Source: an uncultured Lachnospiraceae bacterium | GTDB taxonomy: Bacteria; Bacillota; Clostridia; Lachnospirales; Lachnospiraceae | Direction of reading: 5' to 3' | Assembly (NCBI GenBank): GCA_910576895.1 | Contig: CAJTJZ010000064.1 | Location: forward strand, 1-16,648 | Length of the DNA stretch: 16,648 bases | Part shown: positions 1 to 6,989 of the stretch, piece by piece | How positions within the stretch are numbered: the stretch's first letter is position 1 | Layout of the letters: each line of letters starts with the position of its first letter | The notes under the pieces: model-generated | The model's database searches: none | Seen by the model: only the letters and a program-made list of their open reading frames with translations | Told to the model about the DNA's origin: nothing | Made by a program: the position numbers and the translations under genes

Positions 1-55
1 AGTGAACTACTCCCACTTGTAGAAGTGGGAGCTTCCATGAAATAGTTCACCAGAC
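1..55. repeat. 55-bp terminal direct repeat (copy 1), circular-contig overlap
   Basis: Bases 1-55 are identical to 16594-16648, the last bases of the window. An exact 55-bp identity at both ends is what de Bruijn assemblers leave on a circular molecule, so the real unit is probably a circle of 16,593 bp. The repeat also contains the left-end hairpin of the iscB element, so two true IS ends in direct orientation is the alternative, though less likely because the identity stops exactly at the window ends. Confidence 0.8.
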
Positions 56-300
56 TAAGTTATTAGAAATAATAACTACGATAGACAGGTCATGATACCT
101 TTCGTTGCCACCTCAGACGAAAGCTCTATCTCATACATTTAAGTCAGGTTGGAGTAAGCAAAGCCTTGTGATGTATGGCTAACAAGCTTGTTTATCTTTG
201 TCGAGAGGAGGTCGAAAATTGTACTATGGTTACAGTAGTACAAGAGTACGCACTACCTGTATCTACTTTGCAGATGCAGAGATTATATTCCAAGAAAGGA
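1..300 (+). ncRNA. IscB-associated omegaRNA (HEARO) upstream of iscB
   Basis: The roughly 300 bp between the left end and the iscB ribosome binding site has no ORF but is rich in perfect stems. Besides the end hairpin these are GTTATTA-GAAA-TAATAAC (59-76, a GNRA tetraloop), CTTTCGT (99-105) with ACGAAAG (117-123), CATACAT (132-138) with ATGTATG (171-177), the palindrome at 181-192, and GTACTA (221-226) with TAGTAC (236-241). IscB proteins are known to use an RNA encoded here, with the guide at its 5' end taken from DNA just outside the left end. On the closed circle that guide would be about 16578-16593. RNA ends are inferred from position, not from a covariance model. Confidence 0.7.
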
Positions 301-1616
301 ATTTTTATTTATGGTATATGTCATTAGTATAGATAACGAACCCCTCATGCCTTGTAGTAATGTAATTGCAAGATTACTTCTTAAAAATGGCAAGGCTAAG
401 GTGAAAAGAAAATGTCCTTTTACTATAAAACTTAGGTATCCTACCTCTACTTATACACAAAATTTAACTTTAGGAGTTGATACAGGAAGTAGTCATATTG
501 GAAGTAGCGTAAGTGATGATAAGGGCAATATCTACTATATGTCTGATACTAAAATTAGAAATGATATTGCAGACAAAATGAAACAAAGATTAGCATATAG
601 AAGAAACAGACGAGAGAGAAAGACGAGATACCGAAAGGCAAGGTTTCTTAACAGAAAAAACAGTAAAAAAAAGGACAGGTTCTCTCCCACTATGATTAGT
701 AAATTTCATAGTCATGTGAAAGAAATTGAATTTATTCAATCTATTTTACCTATTACTACATTAGTATTAGAAACAGGAAACTTTGATACGCATCTTATGA
801 AGAACCCTTCTTTAGCTAAGGAAAACGTGAAACACTGGGGTTATCAACAAGGAGCTAATTATGGCTTTGAGAACACGAAAGCGAAAGTATTAAATAGAGA
901 TAATTATACTTGTCAGTGTTGTAAAGGTAAGAGAAAAGATAGCAAATTAGAGGTTCATCATATAATCTTTAGAAGTAATGGAGGAAGTGACGAAGAAGAT
1001 AATTTAATCACTTTATGTCATACTTGTCACTTTAAGGTACATCATGGACTTCAAAAATTAAATTTAAAAGGGAAAGTAAAAGGAACTTTAAAATTTGCTA
1101 CTCAAATGAACTCGATAAGAAAGCATTTACTGGAAAGAGTATACCCAGATGCCATAGAAACTTTTGGTTATGTAACGAAGCAAAATAGATATCTTAACGG
1201 GGTTGAAAAAAGTCATTATTTGGACGCTTGTATGATAGCAAGTGGAGGAAAGCAAATTAAAATATTACAAAAAGAAGTCTATTTTAAAGTAGACGTAGCG
1301 AAAGGAGATTATCAGCAAAGGAAGGGAATAAGAAGTGAAAAGGTAATTCCAACTGGGAAAATGAAAGGAATAAGAAAGTTTGACAAAGTAAGATATTTAG
1401 GAAAAGAATACTTTGTTAAGGGAAGAATGAGCAGTGGGTATGGAATTTTAATGGATATAGACGGAAAAAAGATAGACTTCTCACATTTAAAAAAAGGTAA
1501 GACACCCAAATTAGATAATTTAGAAAGAATATCAGCGAGAACTACTCAAATGATAGATAGAAAAGTAATTTAGGGAGCAATTCATCTCCCACTTGAAGAA
1601 GTGGGAGTATTCTTGC
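2..1616 (+). mobile_element. IS200/IS605-type element carrying iscB, no tnpA
   Basis: The left end starts GTGAACTA and has a perfect 9-bp hairpin (CTCCCACTT at 10-18, loop GTAG, AAGTGGGAG at 23-31). This is nested in an outer repeat, GTGAACTA (2-9) with TAGTTCAC (45-52). The right end has the same hairpin sequence (1586-1594 with 1599-1607) and ends near TTCTTGC at 1610-1616. Both ends resemble those of the 8108-8400 element (GTGAxxTACTCCCAC on the left, GCAATTCATC and TTCTTGC on the right), which fixes the boundaries to within a few bases. There is no target duplication, as expected for this family. No Y1 transposase gene is present, so movement would need TnpA in trans. Confidence 0.8.
311..1573 (+). 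CDS. iscB: IscB RNA-guided nuclease (Cas9 ancestor family)
   Basis: A 420-residue protein with the full IscB layout. The N-terminal PLMP motif is at residues 11-14. RuvC-I has Asp57 in LGVDTGS, and an arginine-rich bridge helix spans about 90-115. RuvC-II has Glu154 in LVLETGNFD. An HNH domain lies at about 195-245 with paired cysteines 201/204 and 236/239, His216-His217 and Asn231. RuvC-III has His302 and Asp305 in SHYLDA. All expected catalytic residues are present and the length is normal for the family, so the enzyme looks active. IscB is known to cut double-stranded DNA guided by the omegaRNA encoded just upstream. The ATG follows AAAGGAA with about 8 bases of spacing. The gene fills the element between its end hairpins. 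Homing or retention of the transposon is the accepted role for the family; nothing here shows a plasmid-specific role. Confidence 0.93.
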   Translation: MVYVISIDNEPLMPCSNVIARLLLKNGKAKVKRKCPFTIKLRYPTSTYTQNLTLGVDTGSSHIGSSVSDDKGNIYYMSDTKIRNDIADKMKQRLAYRRNRRERKTRYRKARFLNRKNSKKKDRFSPTMISKFHSHVKEIEFIQSILPITTLVLETGNFDTHLMKNPSLAKENVKHWGYQQGANYGFENTKAKVLNRDNYTCQCCKGKRKDSKLEVHHIIFRSNGGSDEEDNLITLCHTCHFKVHHGLQKLNLKGKVKGTLKFATQMNSIRKHLLERVYPDAIETFGYVTKQNRYLNGVEKSHYLDACMIASGGKQIKILQKEVYFKVDVAKGDYQQRKGIRSEKVIPTGKMKGIRKFDKVRYLGKEYFVKGRMSSGYGILMDIDGKKIDFSHLKKGKTPKLDNLERISARTTQMIDRKVI

Positions 1617-1622
1617 CCCTTT

Positions 1623-1661
1623 TTGATAAAAGTGACATCTTATTGTATTAACACTATAGTG
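1623..1661 (+). promoter_or_regulatory. Candidate antirepressor promoter and palindromic operator
   Basis: TTGATA (1623-1628), 17 bases and TATTAA (1646-1651) form a plausible sigma-A promoter just outside the IS right end. A perfect 10-bp palindrome CACTATAGTG (1652-1661) covers the expected transcription start, a natural place for a repressor. The -10 is imperfect, so this is tentative. Confidence 0.35.
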
Positions 1662-1687
1662 CTGGAAAGAAAATTGGGAACGAGGAA

Positions 1688-2380
1688 ATGACCAGCGTAC
1701 TTATACCTACGGAGGTTCAAAACAACGGTGGTGTACAGATTAGGGAACTTCATAAGGCACTTGGAATCAAGTACGATTTTTCAAGATGGGTTAAAAGCAA
1801 CTTTTCTGAATTTGTTGAAAATACGGACTTTTTTGGGGGTCACATAGATGTGAGGGGCAATCAATATGGAGGAACGCAGACTGTAGATGATTATAATTTG
1901 TCGGTTGATATGGCTAAACATTTGTGCCTTATGAGCAAAACCGAAAAAGGGAAGATATGTCGTCAGTACCTTATTGATTTGGAAAAGGTATGGAATACTC
2001 CTGAACAGGTTATGGCAAGAGCTTTAAAAATGGCAGACAAGACGATAAATAAGCTGAAAACAGACAATGCTGCACTATTGGAAGATGTGAACCGCATGAA
2101 GCCGAAAGAAGTTTTTGCAGATGCTGTATCAGCAAGTAAAGCATCTATTCTTGTCGGAGAATTAGCGAAGATCCTTAAACAGAATGGGTACGAAACAGGT
2201 GAGAAACGTTTGTTTGCACGGTTGCGGAAAGACAGTTATCTTATTAGTAGAAAAGGCACTGATTACAATATGCCAACACAAAAGAGTATGAAGTTAGGCT
2301 TATTTGAAATTAAAGAAACCGCAATTACTCATTCCGATGGTCACATCACTATAAGTTATGTCACAGCGTATCCAGTATAA
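1688..2380 (+). CDS. Phage-type antirepressor (AntA/AntB N-terminus, KilAC C-terminus)
   Basis: A 230-residue protein with an AntA/AntB-like N-terminal domain (about 10-105: VQIRELHKALGI, FSRWVK, DYNLSVDMAKHLCLMS). A helical linker (105-140) leads to a KilAC/phage antirepressor domain (about 140-222), with ADAVSASKASILVGELAK, a KRLFARLRKDSYL stretch and YNMPTQKSMKLGLFEIKET. Such proteins bind phage or plasmid repressors or DNA to relieve repression. As I know the family, the C-terminus normally continues past HITIS with a TGKGQ-type tail; here it switches to YVTAYPV and stops, so the last 15-20 residues appear lost. The start at 1688 has GAGG only about 2 bases upstream, which is unusually close. 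No other ATG is open upstream because a stop lies at 1649-1651. The IS right end about 70 bp upstream may have replaced the original leader. Confidence 0.85.
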   Translation: MTSVLIPTEVQNNGGVQIRELHKALGIKYDFSRWVKSNFSEFVENTDFFGGHIDVRGNQYGGTQTVDDYNLSVDMAKHLCLMSKTEKGKICRQYLIDLEKVWNTPEQVMARALKMADKTINKLKTDNAALLEDVNRMKPKEVFADAVSASKASILVGELAKILKQNGYETGEKRLFARLRKDSYLISRKGTDYNMPTQKSMKLGLFEIKETAITHSDGHITISYVTAYPV

Positions 2381-2546
2381 TAATTTTTTCTTTAACGGTT
2401 TTATCTACAGAAATATAATGATTATGGGGAAATAAAATATAGAACAAAATTAAGAAACAAATTTGCCACATAAATATTGTCACCAAAAGTGACGTTGACG
2501 TGAAACATAATAAATGTCACAAATATATTGGTATTTAAAATGTATC
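2381..2546. other. Intergenic, AT-rich, one hairpin
   Basis: I find no gene. A small perfect hairpin GTCAC-CAAAA-GTGAC lies at 2479-2493 without a U-run, so it is a weak terminator candidate at best. Confidence 0.4.
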
Positions 2547-2575
2547 TTGAAAACAAAAATTGTATATGCTATAAT
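2547..2575 (+). promoter_or_regulatory. Strong promoter of antitoxin-like RNA
   Basis: TTGAAA (2547-2552), a 17-base spacer and TATAAT (2570-2575) preceded by TGC give a near-consensus sigma-A promoter with an extended -10. There is no ORF with a ribosome binding site behind it before the terminator at 2622-2659, so its product is a short RNA. Confidence 0.8.
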
Positions 2576-2581
2576 GTCGGC

Positions 2582-2670
2582 AGGCTAAAAGAGAGTATAA
2601 GTCCATGTGGACGAAAGAAACGAACCCCCGAACCGTGTTACCGCACAGTCCGAGGGTTCTTCTTTTCTTT
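2582..2670 (+). ncRNA. Antisense RNA, putative type I antitoxin
   Basis: Predicted from the strong promoter at 2547-2575 and the terminator hairpin at 2622-2659, giving an RNA of about 85-90 nt. It contains a small hairpin GTCCATGTGGAC (2601-2612). It runs head-on into the minus-strand toxin message and overlaps it at the shared terminator. This is the arrangement of RNA II and RNA I in the par (fst) locus of pAD1-type enterococcal plasmids. The antitoxin role is inferred from that geometry. Confidence 0.6.
2622..2666. terminator. Bidirectional terminator shared by toxin mRNA and antisense RNA
   Basis: A long hairpin pairs 2622-2637 (GAACCCCCGAACCGTG) with 2644-2659 (CACAGTCCGAGGGTTC), with a few G-U pairs. 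On the plus strand it is followed by a T-rich run (TCTTCTTTTCTTTT). On the minus strand it is followed by GTTTCTTTCG, a weaker U tract. Confidence 0.75.
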
Positions 2671-2694
2671 TACAGTGGCAAAGCACCCACTAGG

Positions 2695-2793
2695 CTATTT
2701 GTTGTCCTTATCTTGCCTGTCAAGCCATTTGATGATATAGTGGCAAGCTACACCACCCAGAACAGTTGCAAGAAAAGAGAGCATAAATTCCAT
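2695..2793 (-). CDS. Putative type I toxin, 32-residue membrane peptide
   Basis: A 32-residue ORF reading MEFMLSFLATVLGGVACHYI and then a basic/acidic tail KWLDRQDKDNK. It has one hydrophobic segment (about residues 3-21) and a charged, Asp/Lys-rich C-terminus, the design of Fst/PepA/Ldr-type type I toxins that insert in the cell membrane. The ribosome binding site GGAGGAGGTG is exceptionally strong, 5 bases before the ATG. The leader contains CCCG-ACAA-CGGG and a GTTGTC/GACAAC pair that could mask translation, as in par RNA I. Its promoter lies at 2846-2874 on the minus strand, and it converges on a strong plus-strand promoter through a shared terminator. On a plasmid such a pair usually gives post-segregational killing. 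I do not assign it to a named family. Confidence 0.7.
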   Translation of the reverse strand: MEFMLSFLATVLGGVACHYIIKWLDRQDKDNK

Positions 2794-2845
2794 GTGAACA
2801 CCTCCTCCCGTTGTCGGGTATCGGTTGGACAACAAAGGAAGTATA

Positions 2846-2874
2846 TCACAATCTGGCAAAAAATCCAAATAAAA
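2846..2874 (-). promoter_or_regulatory. Promoter of the toxin-like gene (minus strand)
   Basis: Read on the minus strand: TTGGAT, 17 bases, TATACT, with TGA directly before the -10 (extended -10). Transcription would start about 35-40 bases upstream of the toxin ATG and run left to the terminator at 2622-2659. Coordinates are good to a couple of bases. Confidence 0.65.
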
Positions 2875-2950
2875 TTCATTTGCTCAAAATATAATCCATG
2901 TACTAACAATTAATTCTCTATTTTTTGAGGATTTTGGAGAAGTCAAGTTT

Positions 2951-3127
2951 ATGGATTTGAAATCCAAAAACCCTCAAGGTGGTAGACCAATAAGGATATA
3001 CTTACTTAATGAGTTACAAGCAACGCTTATTAATCTACTAACAGCTTGTGCCACAAGCTGTCTTTATGCCTTTAAGCAAATAGATATCTTAGATAATGAC
3101 AGGTTACATTTGGAATGCAAGTGCTAA
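2951..3127 (+). pseudogene. Antirepressor-like (Rha/AntA type) N-terminal fragment
   Basis: A 58-codon ORF with a fair ribosome binding site (GGAGAAG, 8 bases before ATG). Residues 7-27 (NPQGGRPIRIYLLNELQATL) resemble the core of phage Rha/antirepressor regulators, which continue with a TYLRN-like stretch. Here the resemblance stops at about residue 28, exactly where a 21-bp palindrome (3041-3061) begins, and the rest (rich in Cys and Leu) looks non-native. I read it as a short fragment of a second antirepressor joined to unrelated DNA. It might still be translated as a small peptide. Confidence 0.45.
3041..3083. repeat. 21-bp perfect palindrome plus flank, copy 1
   Basis: ACAGCTTGTG-C-CACAAGCTGT is a perfect dyad at 3041-3061. 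With its right flank (TCTTTATGCCTTTAAGCA) it recurs at 7334-7376 with only a few differences. No U-run follows, so this is more likely a protein-binding site or mobile repeat than a terminator. Confidence 0.7.
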
Positions 3128-3386
3128 AGATGATTTTTCCGATTTCAAATCGGAGAAAAGCAGCAGATGGCTAATCTTAGACAGTCCTATTTTAACTGCT
3201 TCTGCCACAGGGTGTTAGGCTCTTTTTAGGTATCAAAAGGACATCTGCTTTTAGGCAGATAGTAATGTAACAAAAGGGGTCTTGTGTTACATTAGGAGTA
3301 TAATAGTATAAAAAGATACTGCAATTTGCGACATTTTTTCTGTATTTCCACTTGTGTAAAAATTCAAACATAAACTAACACTTTTT

Positions 3387-3407
3387 AACGCCTACAGGGG
3401 CGTTTTT
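3387..3407 (+). terminator. Rho-independent terminator
   Basis: AACGCC (3387-3392) pairs with GGCGTT (3399-3404), followed by TTT and preceded by A-rich pairing partners. A TATAAT at about 3300-3305, just after the TAATGTAACA dyad, could start a short RNA ending here, but no good -35 is visible. Confidence 0.6.
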
Positions 3408-3784
3408 CCTATTAGGCAATAAAAATTATCGTGCAAAGAATAAAAAACGAAATTTGCCCTATCTACGTAAAGATAATGGCAATTAGAATTATTGTTAGCT
3501 AAGGGGAATATTTTCTTGAGGTATCATGCAATGATTGGATATGTCACTCCTAAAAAATAGATAGAAATAATTTAGACTTAAATGGTAATAGTTTTCATTA
3601 AATAAATAAAAGCTGCTGCCACTTTTTTATTCAAAATTATGGAAAACAAAATTTCTAATAAAACAGTATAACAATCTCCTTGCCTCATACACACGTTTTT
3701 TTCATTTTACGATATTTTATCACATAATGAATAAAAAACGAAAATTACCCTATTTATGTAAATTTTGTAGGTGGATTATATGAT

Positions 3785-3809
3785 TTAAGTGGTGGGAGTA
3801 CGTCACCAT
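3785..3809 (-). mobile_element. Solo left-end remnant of an IS605-type element
   Basis: These 25 bases are the exact reverse complement of 8105-8129, the left end of the 293-bp IS605-derived element (GTGACGTACTCCCACCACTT and neighbours). The match stops in the hairpin loop, so only the outermost end remains, in the opposite orientation. Confidence 0.65.
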
Positions 3810-4084
3810 ATATAATACCTTGCAAAGTTGTGTCGTTATATGTTATAATATATTTAAATCAGGCAGATTTTGAAGAAGGAAGCTCTGCCTGTAGCATAGT
3901 TATTTATTATGTTATGGCAGCAGAGCAGTCAATTATTGTTCTGCTGCCATTGCATATACAAAGAAGGTACTTTTAAAACTATTTTTTTATTGCGAGTCTA
4001 ACGAGTGCAATACTTTTCTAGCTGAAAGTAAAAATTAATAGTAGTTGCCGTTTCCGATCAGAAAATGGGGTCAGATAGAACCCA

Positions 4085-4113
4085 TAGACACATTTGTTTA
4101 GATATGTTATAAT
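4085..4113 (+). promoter_or_regulatory. Promoter of stem-loop RNA leader
   Basis: TAGACA (4085-4090), 17 bases and TATAAT (4108-4113) with TGT before the -10. Transcription from about 4120 would run directly into the two stem-loops at 4130-4173 and 4206-4249. Confidence 0.7.
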
Positions 4114-4129
4114 TGAAAAAATAGGGAGA

Positions 4130-4173
4130 GAAAATAGTTATTTCCAGTTTGCCGACCCGATATAACTACTTTC
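4130..4173 (+). ncRNA. Conserved stem-loop SL1
   Basis: GAAAATAGTTAT (4130-4141) pairs with ATAACTACTTTC (4162-4173) around a 20-base loop TTCCAGTTTGCCGACCCGAT. The same loop occurs in SL2, where two stem pairs are changed on both sides (TTAT/ATAA to TCGT/ACGA). That compensatory change argues for a functional structure rather than a chance repeat. Confidence 0.65.
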
Positions 4174-4205
4174 TAACCACAACGCAAGAAATAGATCAAA
4201 AAAAA

Positions 4206-4282
4206 GAAAATAGTCGTTTCCAGTTTGCCGACCCGATACGACTATTTTCTAACCACGACCGCAATTTAAAGCGGTTTAATTC
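4206..4282 (+). ncRNA. Conserved stem-loop SL2 with downstream ACCGC hairpin
   Basis: A perfect 12-bp stem, GAAAATAGTCGT (4206-4217) with ACGACTATTTTC (4238-4249), encloses the same 20-base loop as SL1. It is followed by TAACCACGACCGC and a second small hairpin ACCGC-AATTTAAA-GCGGT ending in TTAATT, which may be a weak terminator or attenuator. The whole unit resembles SL3 at 9324-9390. Role unknown; it lies upstream of replication cassette 1. Confidence 0.65.
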
Positions 4283-4389
4283 GTTGCACCAAAAAAAGAA
4301 TGCACACCCTTCTTAGTGCTATCAAGCCATACTAAATTTGCAGAAAAGTATTTCAATCATGCTTTGTCCTGATTAACCATGATTATATA

Positions 4390-4439
4390 TAGCTTTACCT
4401 AGCTTTACATAGTTTTATATGGCTTTATATGACTTTACT
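4390..4439. repeat. Five tandem 10-bp iterons
   Basis: TAGCTTTACC, TAGCTTTACA, TAGTTTTATA, TGGCTTTATA and TGACTTTACT run head to tail at 4390-4439, exactly one helical turn apart. Spaced binding sites like this are typical plasmid iterons or operators. They lie about 175 bp upstream of the cassette 1 genes, so the likely binder is a replication or copy-control protein. Confidence 0.75.
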
Positions 4440-4579
4440 CTATTAAGATATCATTTTTCTTGGACATTTGCAAGAGATCAGTTGCATAATATTTAACTTT
4501 TTAAGGCAACGGTATCTTTTAAAAGACTTTTTAAAATTAAAATATATAAATGAAAACAAAATATTAATTTATATCCTAC

Positions 4580-4594
4580 CGACTATAAAAGTCG
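4580..4594 (+). promoter_or_regulatory. Small leader hairpin before cassette 1 ribosome binding site
   Basis: CGACT-ATAAA-AGTCG lies just upstream of the AGAGGAAA ribosome binding site of the 4613 gene. Cassette 2 has an analogous A-rich-loop hairpin (CCGC-AAAAA-GCGG, 10169-10181) in the same place, so it may be a conserved translation or mRNA-stability element. Confidence 0.4.
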
Positions 4595-4612
4595 AGAAAG
4601 AGAGGAAACCGT

Positions 4613-4804
4613 ATGGAAAATAATTCTATCAATTCTAAAAAAGAAAAATATGAACAAACTCTAATTAATCTTGCACCACATTTAGCAGAACTGTTAGACA
4701 ATGGTTTTATTCTGGAAATCGCAAAATCTCGTTCAGGAATCAAAGTTTTTAGAACCATTCGGCGACATGAAATTCTAGACTATAAGAATGGTGGTGTTCG
4801 CTAA
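4613..4804 (+). CDS. Small conserved protein coupled to helicase, cassette 1
   Basis: A 63-residue protein with no domain I can name. It is clearly paralogous to the 67-residue protein at 10201-10404: both have YE..L..L.P.LAELL..G..(I/L)EI..SR.GIK..R...R.EI and end DKNGGVR or YKNGGVR. In both places the stop codon overlaps the next ATG (TAATG), so translation of the helicase is coupled to it. The pattern suggests a short helix plus beta-hairpin, compatible with a small DNA- or partner-binding protein such as a helicase loader, but that is a guess. The start follows AGAGGAAA by 6-7 bases. Confidence 0.8.
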   Translation: MENNSINSKKEKYEQTLINLAPHLAELLDNGFILEIAKSRSGIKVFRTIRRHEILDYKNGGVR

Positions 4805-6972
4805 TGAAAAGTACAGCAATTCTCAATATATCAGACTGGACGAAAAATAAAGTACCACAAGAACCAATACAAGAACAAAGTAAAATAATAAAGAAAAAAA
4901 TTTTATTGCAGCAACTTAATAAAATACCGCAAGATGATGATTTAAAATCAAAATTTTTCTTTCTAGTTCCACAAGAAACCTATGTATCTTGGCTATGGGA
5001 TATGGGAGTGGCAGCATTTTTGATTGATAAAGATTGTAATCTTAAGCAATTCAACCAGATTCTTGAAAACTTAAAAGCAGAAGAAAGAACAAGAGCTATG
5101 TTATTTATTTTTTGCCCTTGCTTAATAACAAAATCTGAAACTGATGCATTAATCAAAATTTTAAAAGAACAACTACTAAATTTTAAAGAAAATATATGGC
5201 AGCAAATTTTTCGAAATAAAGACTATTTAGAGAGTAGGAACGGGGAAAGAGATTTTAAAATACAGATAGAAAAATATATAGAAAGCCAGAAAGAGCATGG
5301 TTCTGGAAATATAACTACTTTTATTAACGCTCCTATTCAAATGGAATGCGGCGATTGGATTTGTGATGAACAAGGAGTTTACAAATGGGTAAAAGATAAA
5401 GAAGAAGAAAATCATCAAGTATTTGCTTCGAAACAACAAATTTTATTAACAAGTATTATTGAAAATATTGAAACAGGAAAACAAAAATATCAGCTTTCCT
5501 TTAGTTCCAAAAGAAATGATAAATTTTATTGGAAAACTATTTCAGCAGAACCATCAATTTGTAGTAGTAAAAATAAAATTATAGGATTATCTGATTTTGG
5601 AATTAGAGTGACGGATTCTACGGCAAAACGATTGATTGATTATTTAGATGATCTTTACACACTAAATGAAAATACAATACCAGTACAGAAAGCAATCTCA
5701 CGTCTTGGCTGGATTGCAACGGATTTTTTTCCTTACGTAAATGACATCACTTTTGATGGCGATACCAGACAAAAAGAGGTTGTAAATGCAATTCATGAAC
5801 AAGGAGAGTTTCCAGTTTGGCAGCAGAATTTTCAGGAATTTAGAAAAAACTTAATGTTTAGATTAGTGACAGATACTTGTTTTGCTTCTATCTTGATTGA
5901 AAAAATTGGTGGTTTATGCTTTTTGCTCCATCTTTGGGGTGGAACTGGAAAAGGAAAAACAGTAGGTCTTAAAGCAGCCGCTTCTATTTGGGGAGAGCCT
6001 GAAAAGCTTCTACTATCCGCTGATGCGACAGATAACTATGCTACAGGCAGAGCCTCTTTTTTCAAAAATCTTCCAGTAATGATAGATGAAACACAAGTCG
6101 CAAGTAACAAATTAGACAAGCTTATTTATCTATTGACAGAAGGACGCACAAGGGGAAGACTTGACAGAAACGGCAAGGAAAAAAACGCTAATACATGGAC
6201 TTGTGCCACGATTCTTACAGGAGAAAAACCATTAATTAATGGAAAATCGGCAGCAGGAGCAGCAAACAGAGTAATCGAACTAGAAGTAGAAGATTCCTTA
6301 TTCAAAGATTTTGGACAAGTAATGGATATCATTCAAGAACATTATGGTTTCGCAGGAAAACGATTTGTTAAATACATACAGCAGCAGAATATAAAAGACC
6401 TTAGACAAGAATATAACCAGATCCAGAAAGAAATTAGAACAACATCTGCTGCCACAGGGAAACAAGCTGCAAGTCTTGCCTTTATAATTTTGGCTGATAG
6501 GATTGCCAATAAATGTATTTTTGATAATGAAAAGCCTTTACAATTAGATAAATTAATTTCTGTTCTAAAGACAGAAGCAGAAGTATTACAATCAGAAAGA
6601 GCCTACGATTATATCATGAACTGGATTGCTACTAATCAGAAATGCTTTATTCTCAATGAATCCGATCCTATGCCGATAAAAACGCTTGGAAAGATAGAAA
6701 AAGGTTTTTGTTATTTCAATCAGTCAGAATTAATAAAGGTGCTATCAGAAAACAATTTTGATTTTGATGCAATTAAAAAAGATTGGGCAGCAAAAGGGTA
6801 TTTAGAAAAAAATAGTCAGGGAAGATACTTACATCAAACAACTATCGGATCTATAAGAGCAAATTATACAAAACTTAAACTTTCAGAGGGAAATGCAGAA
6901 TTTGAAAATATAACCAAAAAAGAAACGCTAGATCTTCAAAATGCAAAACAAGCAAAATTACCATTAGATTAA
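4804..6972 (+). CDS. DUF927-family ATPase/helicase, putative replication protein (cassette 1)
   Basis: A 722-residue protein. Residues about 300-560 form a DUF927-type P-loop ATPase. Walker A GGTGKGKT is at 379-386, Walker B LPVMIDE at 423-429, and TEGRTRGRLDRNGK with the following sensor-like stretch ATILTGEKPL is followed by GAANRVIELEV. DUF927 domains occur in phage, plasmid and integrative-element replication helicases. Residues 50-125 (FFFLVPQETY to IKILKEQ) match residues 23-101 of the cassette 2 ATPase, so the two share an N-terminal domain, perhaps a degenerate primase/Toprim-like fold, despite different motor domains. The last 90 residues (about 635-700) look like a winged-helix domain suited to origin binding. 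The start overlaps the preceding stop, and the origin-like TGTAAG array begins 17 bp after the stop. Confidence 0.85.
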   Translation: MKSTAILNISDWTKNKVPQEPIQEQSKIIKKKILLQQLNKIPQDDDLKSKFFFLVPQETYVSWLWDMGVAAFLIDKDCNLKQFNQILENLKAEERTRAMLFIFCPCLITKSETDALIKILKEQLLNFKENIWQQIFRNKDYLESRNGERDFKIQIEKYIESQKEHGSGNITTFINAPIQMECGDWICDEQGVYKWVKDKEEENHQVFASKQQILLTSIIENIETGKQKYQLSFSSKRNDKFYWKTISAEPSICSSKNKIIGLSDFGIRVTDSTAKRLIDYLDDLYTLNENTIPVQKAISRLGWIATDFFPYVNDITFDGDTRQKEVVNAIHEQGEFPVWQQNFQEFRKNLMFRLVTDTCFASILIEKIGGLCFLLHLWGGTGKGKTVGLKAAASIWGEPEKLLLSADATDNYATGRASFFKNLPVMIDETQVASNKLDKLIYLLTEGRTRGRLDRNGKEKNANTWTCATILTGEKPLINGKSAAGAANRVIELEVEDSLFKDFGQVMDIIQEHYGFAGKRFVKYIQQQNIKDLRQEYNQIQKEIRTTSAATGKQAASLAFIILADRIANKCIFDNEKPLQLDKLISVLKTEAEVLQSERAYDYIMNWIATNQKCFILNESDPMPIKTLGKIEKGFCYFNQSELIKVLSENNFDFDAIKKDWAAKGYLEKNSQGRYLHQTTIGSIRANYTKLKLSEGNAEFENITKKETLDLQNAKQAKLPLD

Positions 6973-6989
6973 GTAAGAAAAACATAAAA

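Larger units (their letters stand above)
3128..4084. other. Long intergenic region with hairpins and short repeats, no gene seen
   Basis: No supported ORF on either strand. Perfect hairpins are ATCTGC/GCAGAT (3243-3260), TAATGTAACA/TGTTACATTA (3263-3294), CAGGCAG/CTGCCTG (3860-3891) and ATGGCAGCAGA/TCTGCTGCCAT (3914-3950). An approximately 30-bp direct repeat (GAATAAAAAACGAAA followed by CCCTAT) occurs at 3440-3475 and 3728-3762. TTGTGTTACATTA at 3282-3294 recurs at 13805-13817. A solo IS605 left end sits at 3785-3809. The region looks like accumulated debris plus possible small RNAs. Confidence 0.5.

Noticed and set aside
2528..2913. Two plus-strand ORFs of 70 and 102 codons
   Set aside because: They lie over the antisense RNA, the terminator and the minus-strand toxin gene; their composition and lack of start signals mark them as chance frames.
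3914..3950. 11-bp hairpin as a standard terminator
   Set aside because: No T-run follows on either strand and no gene ends nearby.
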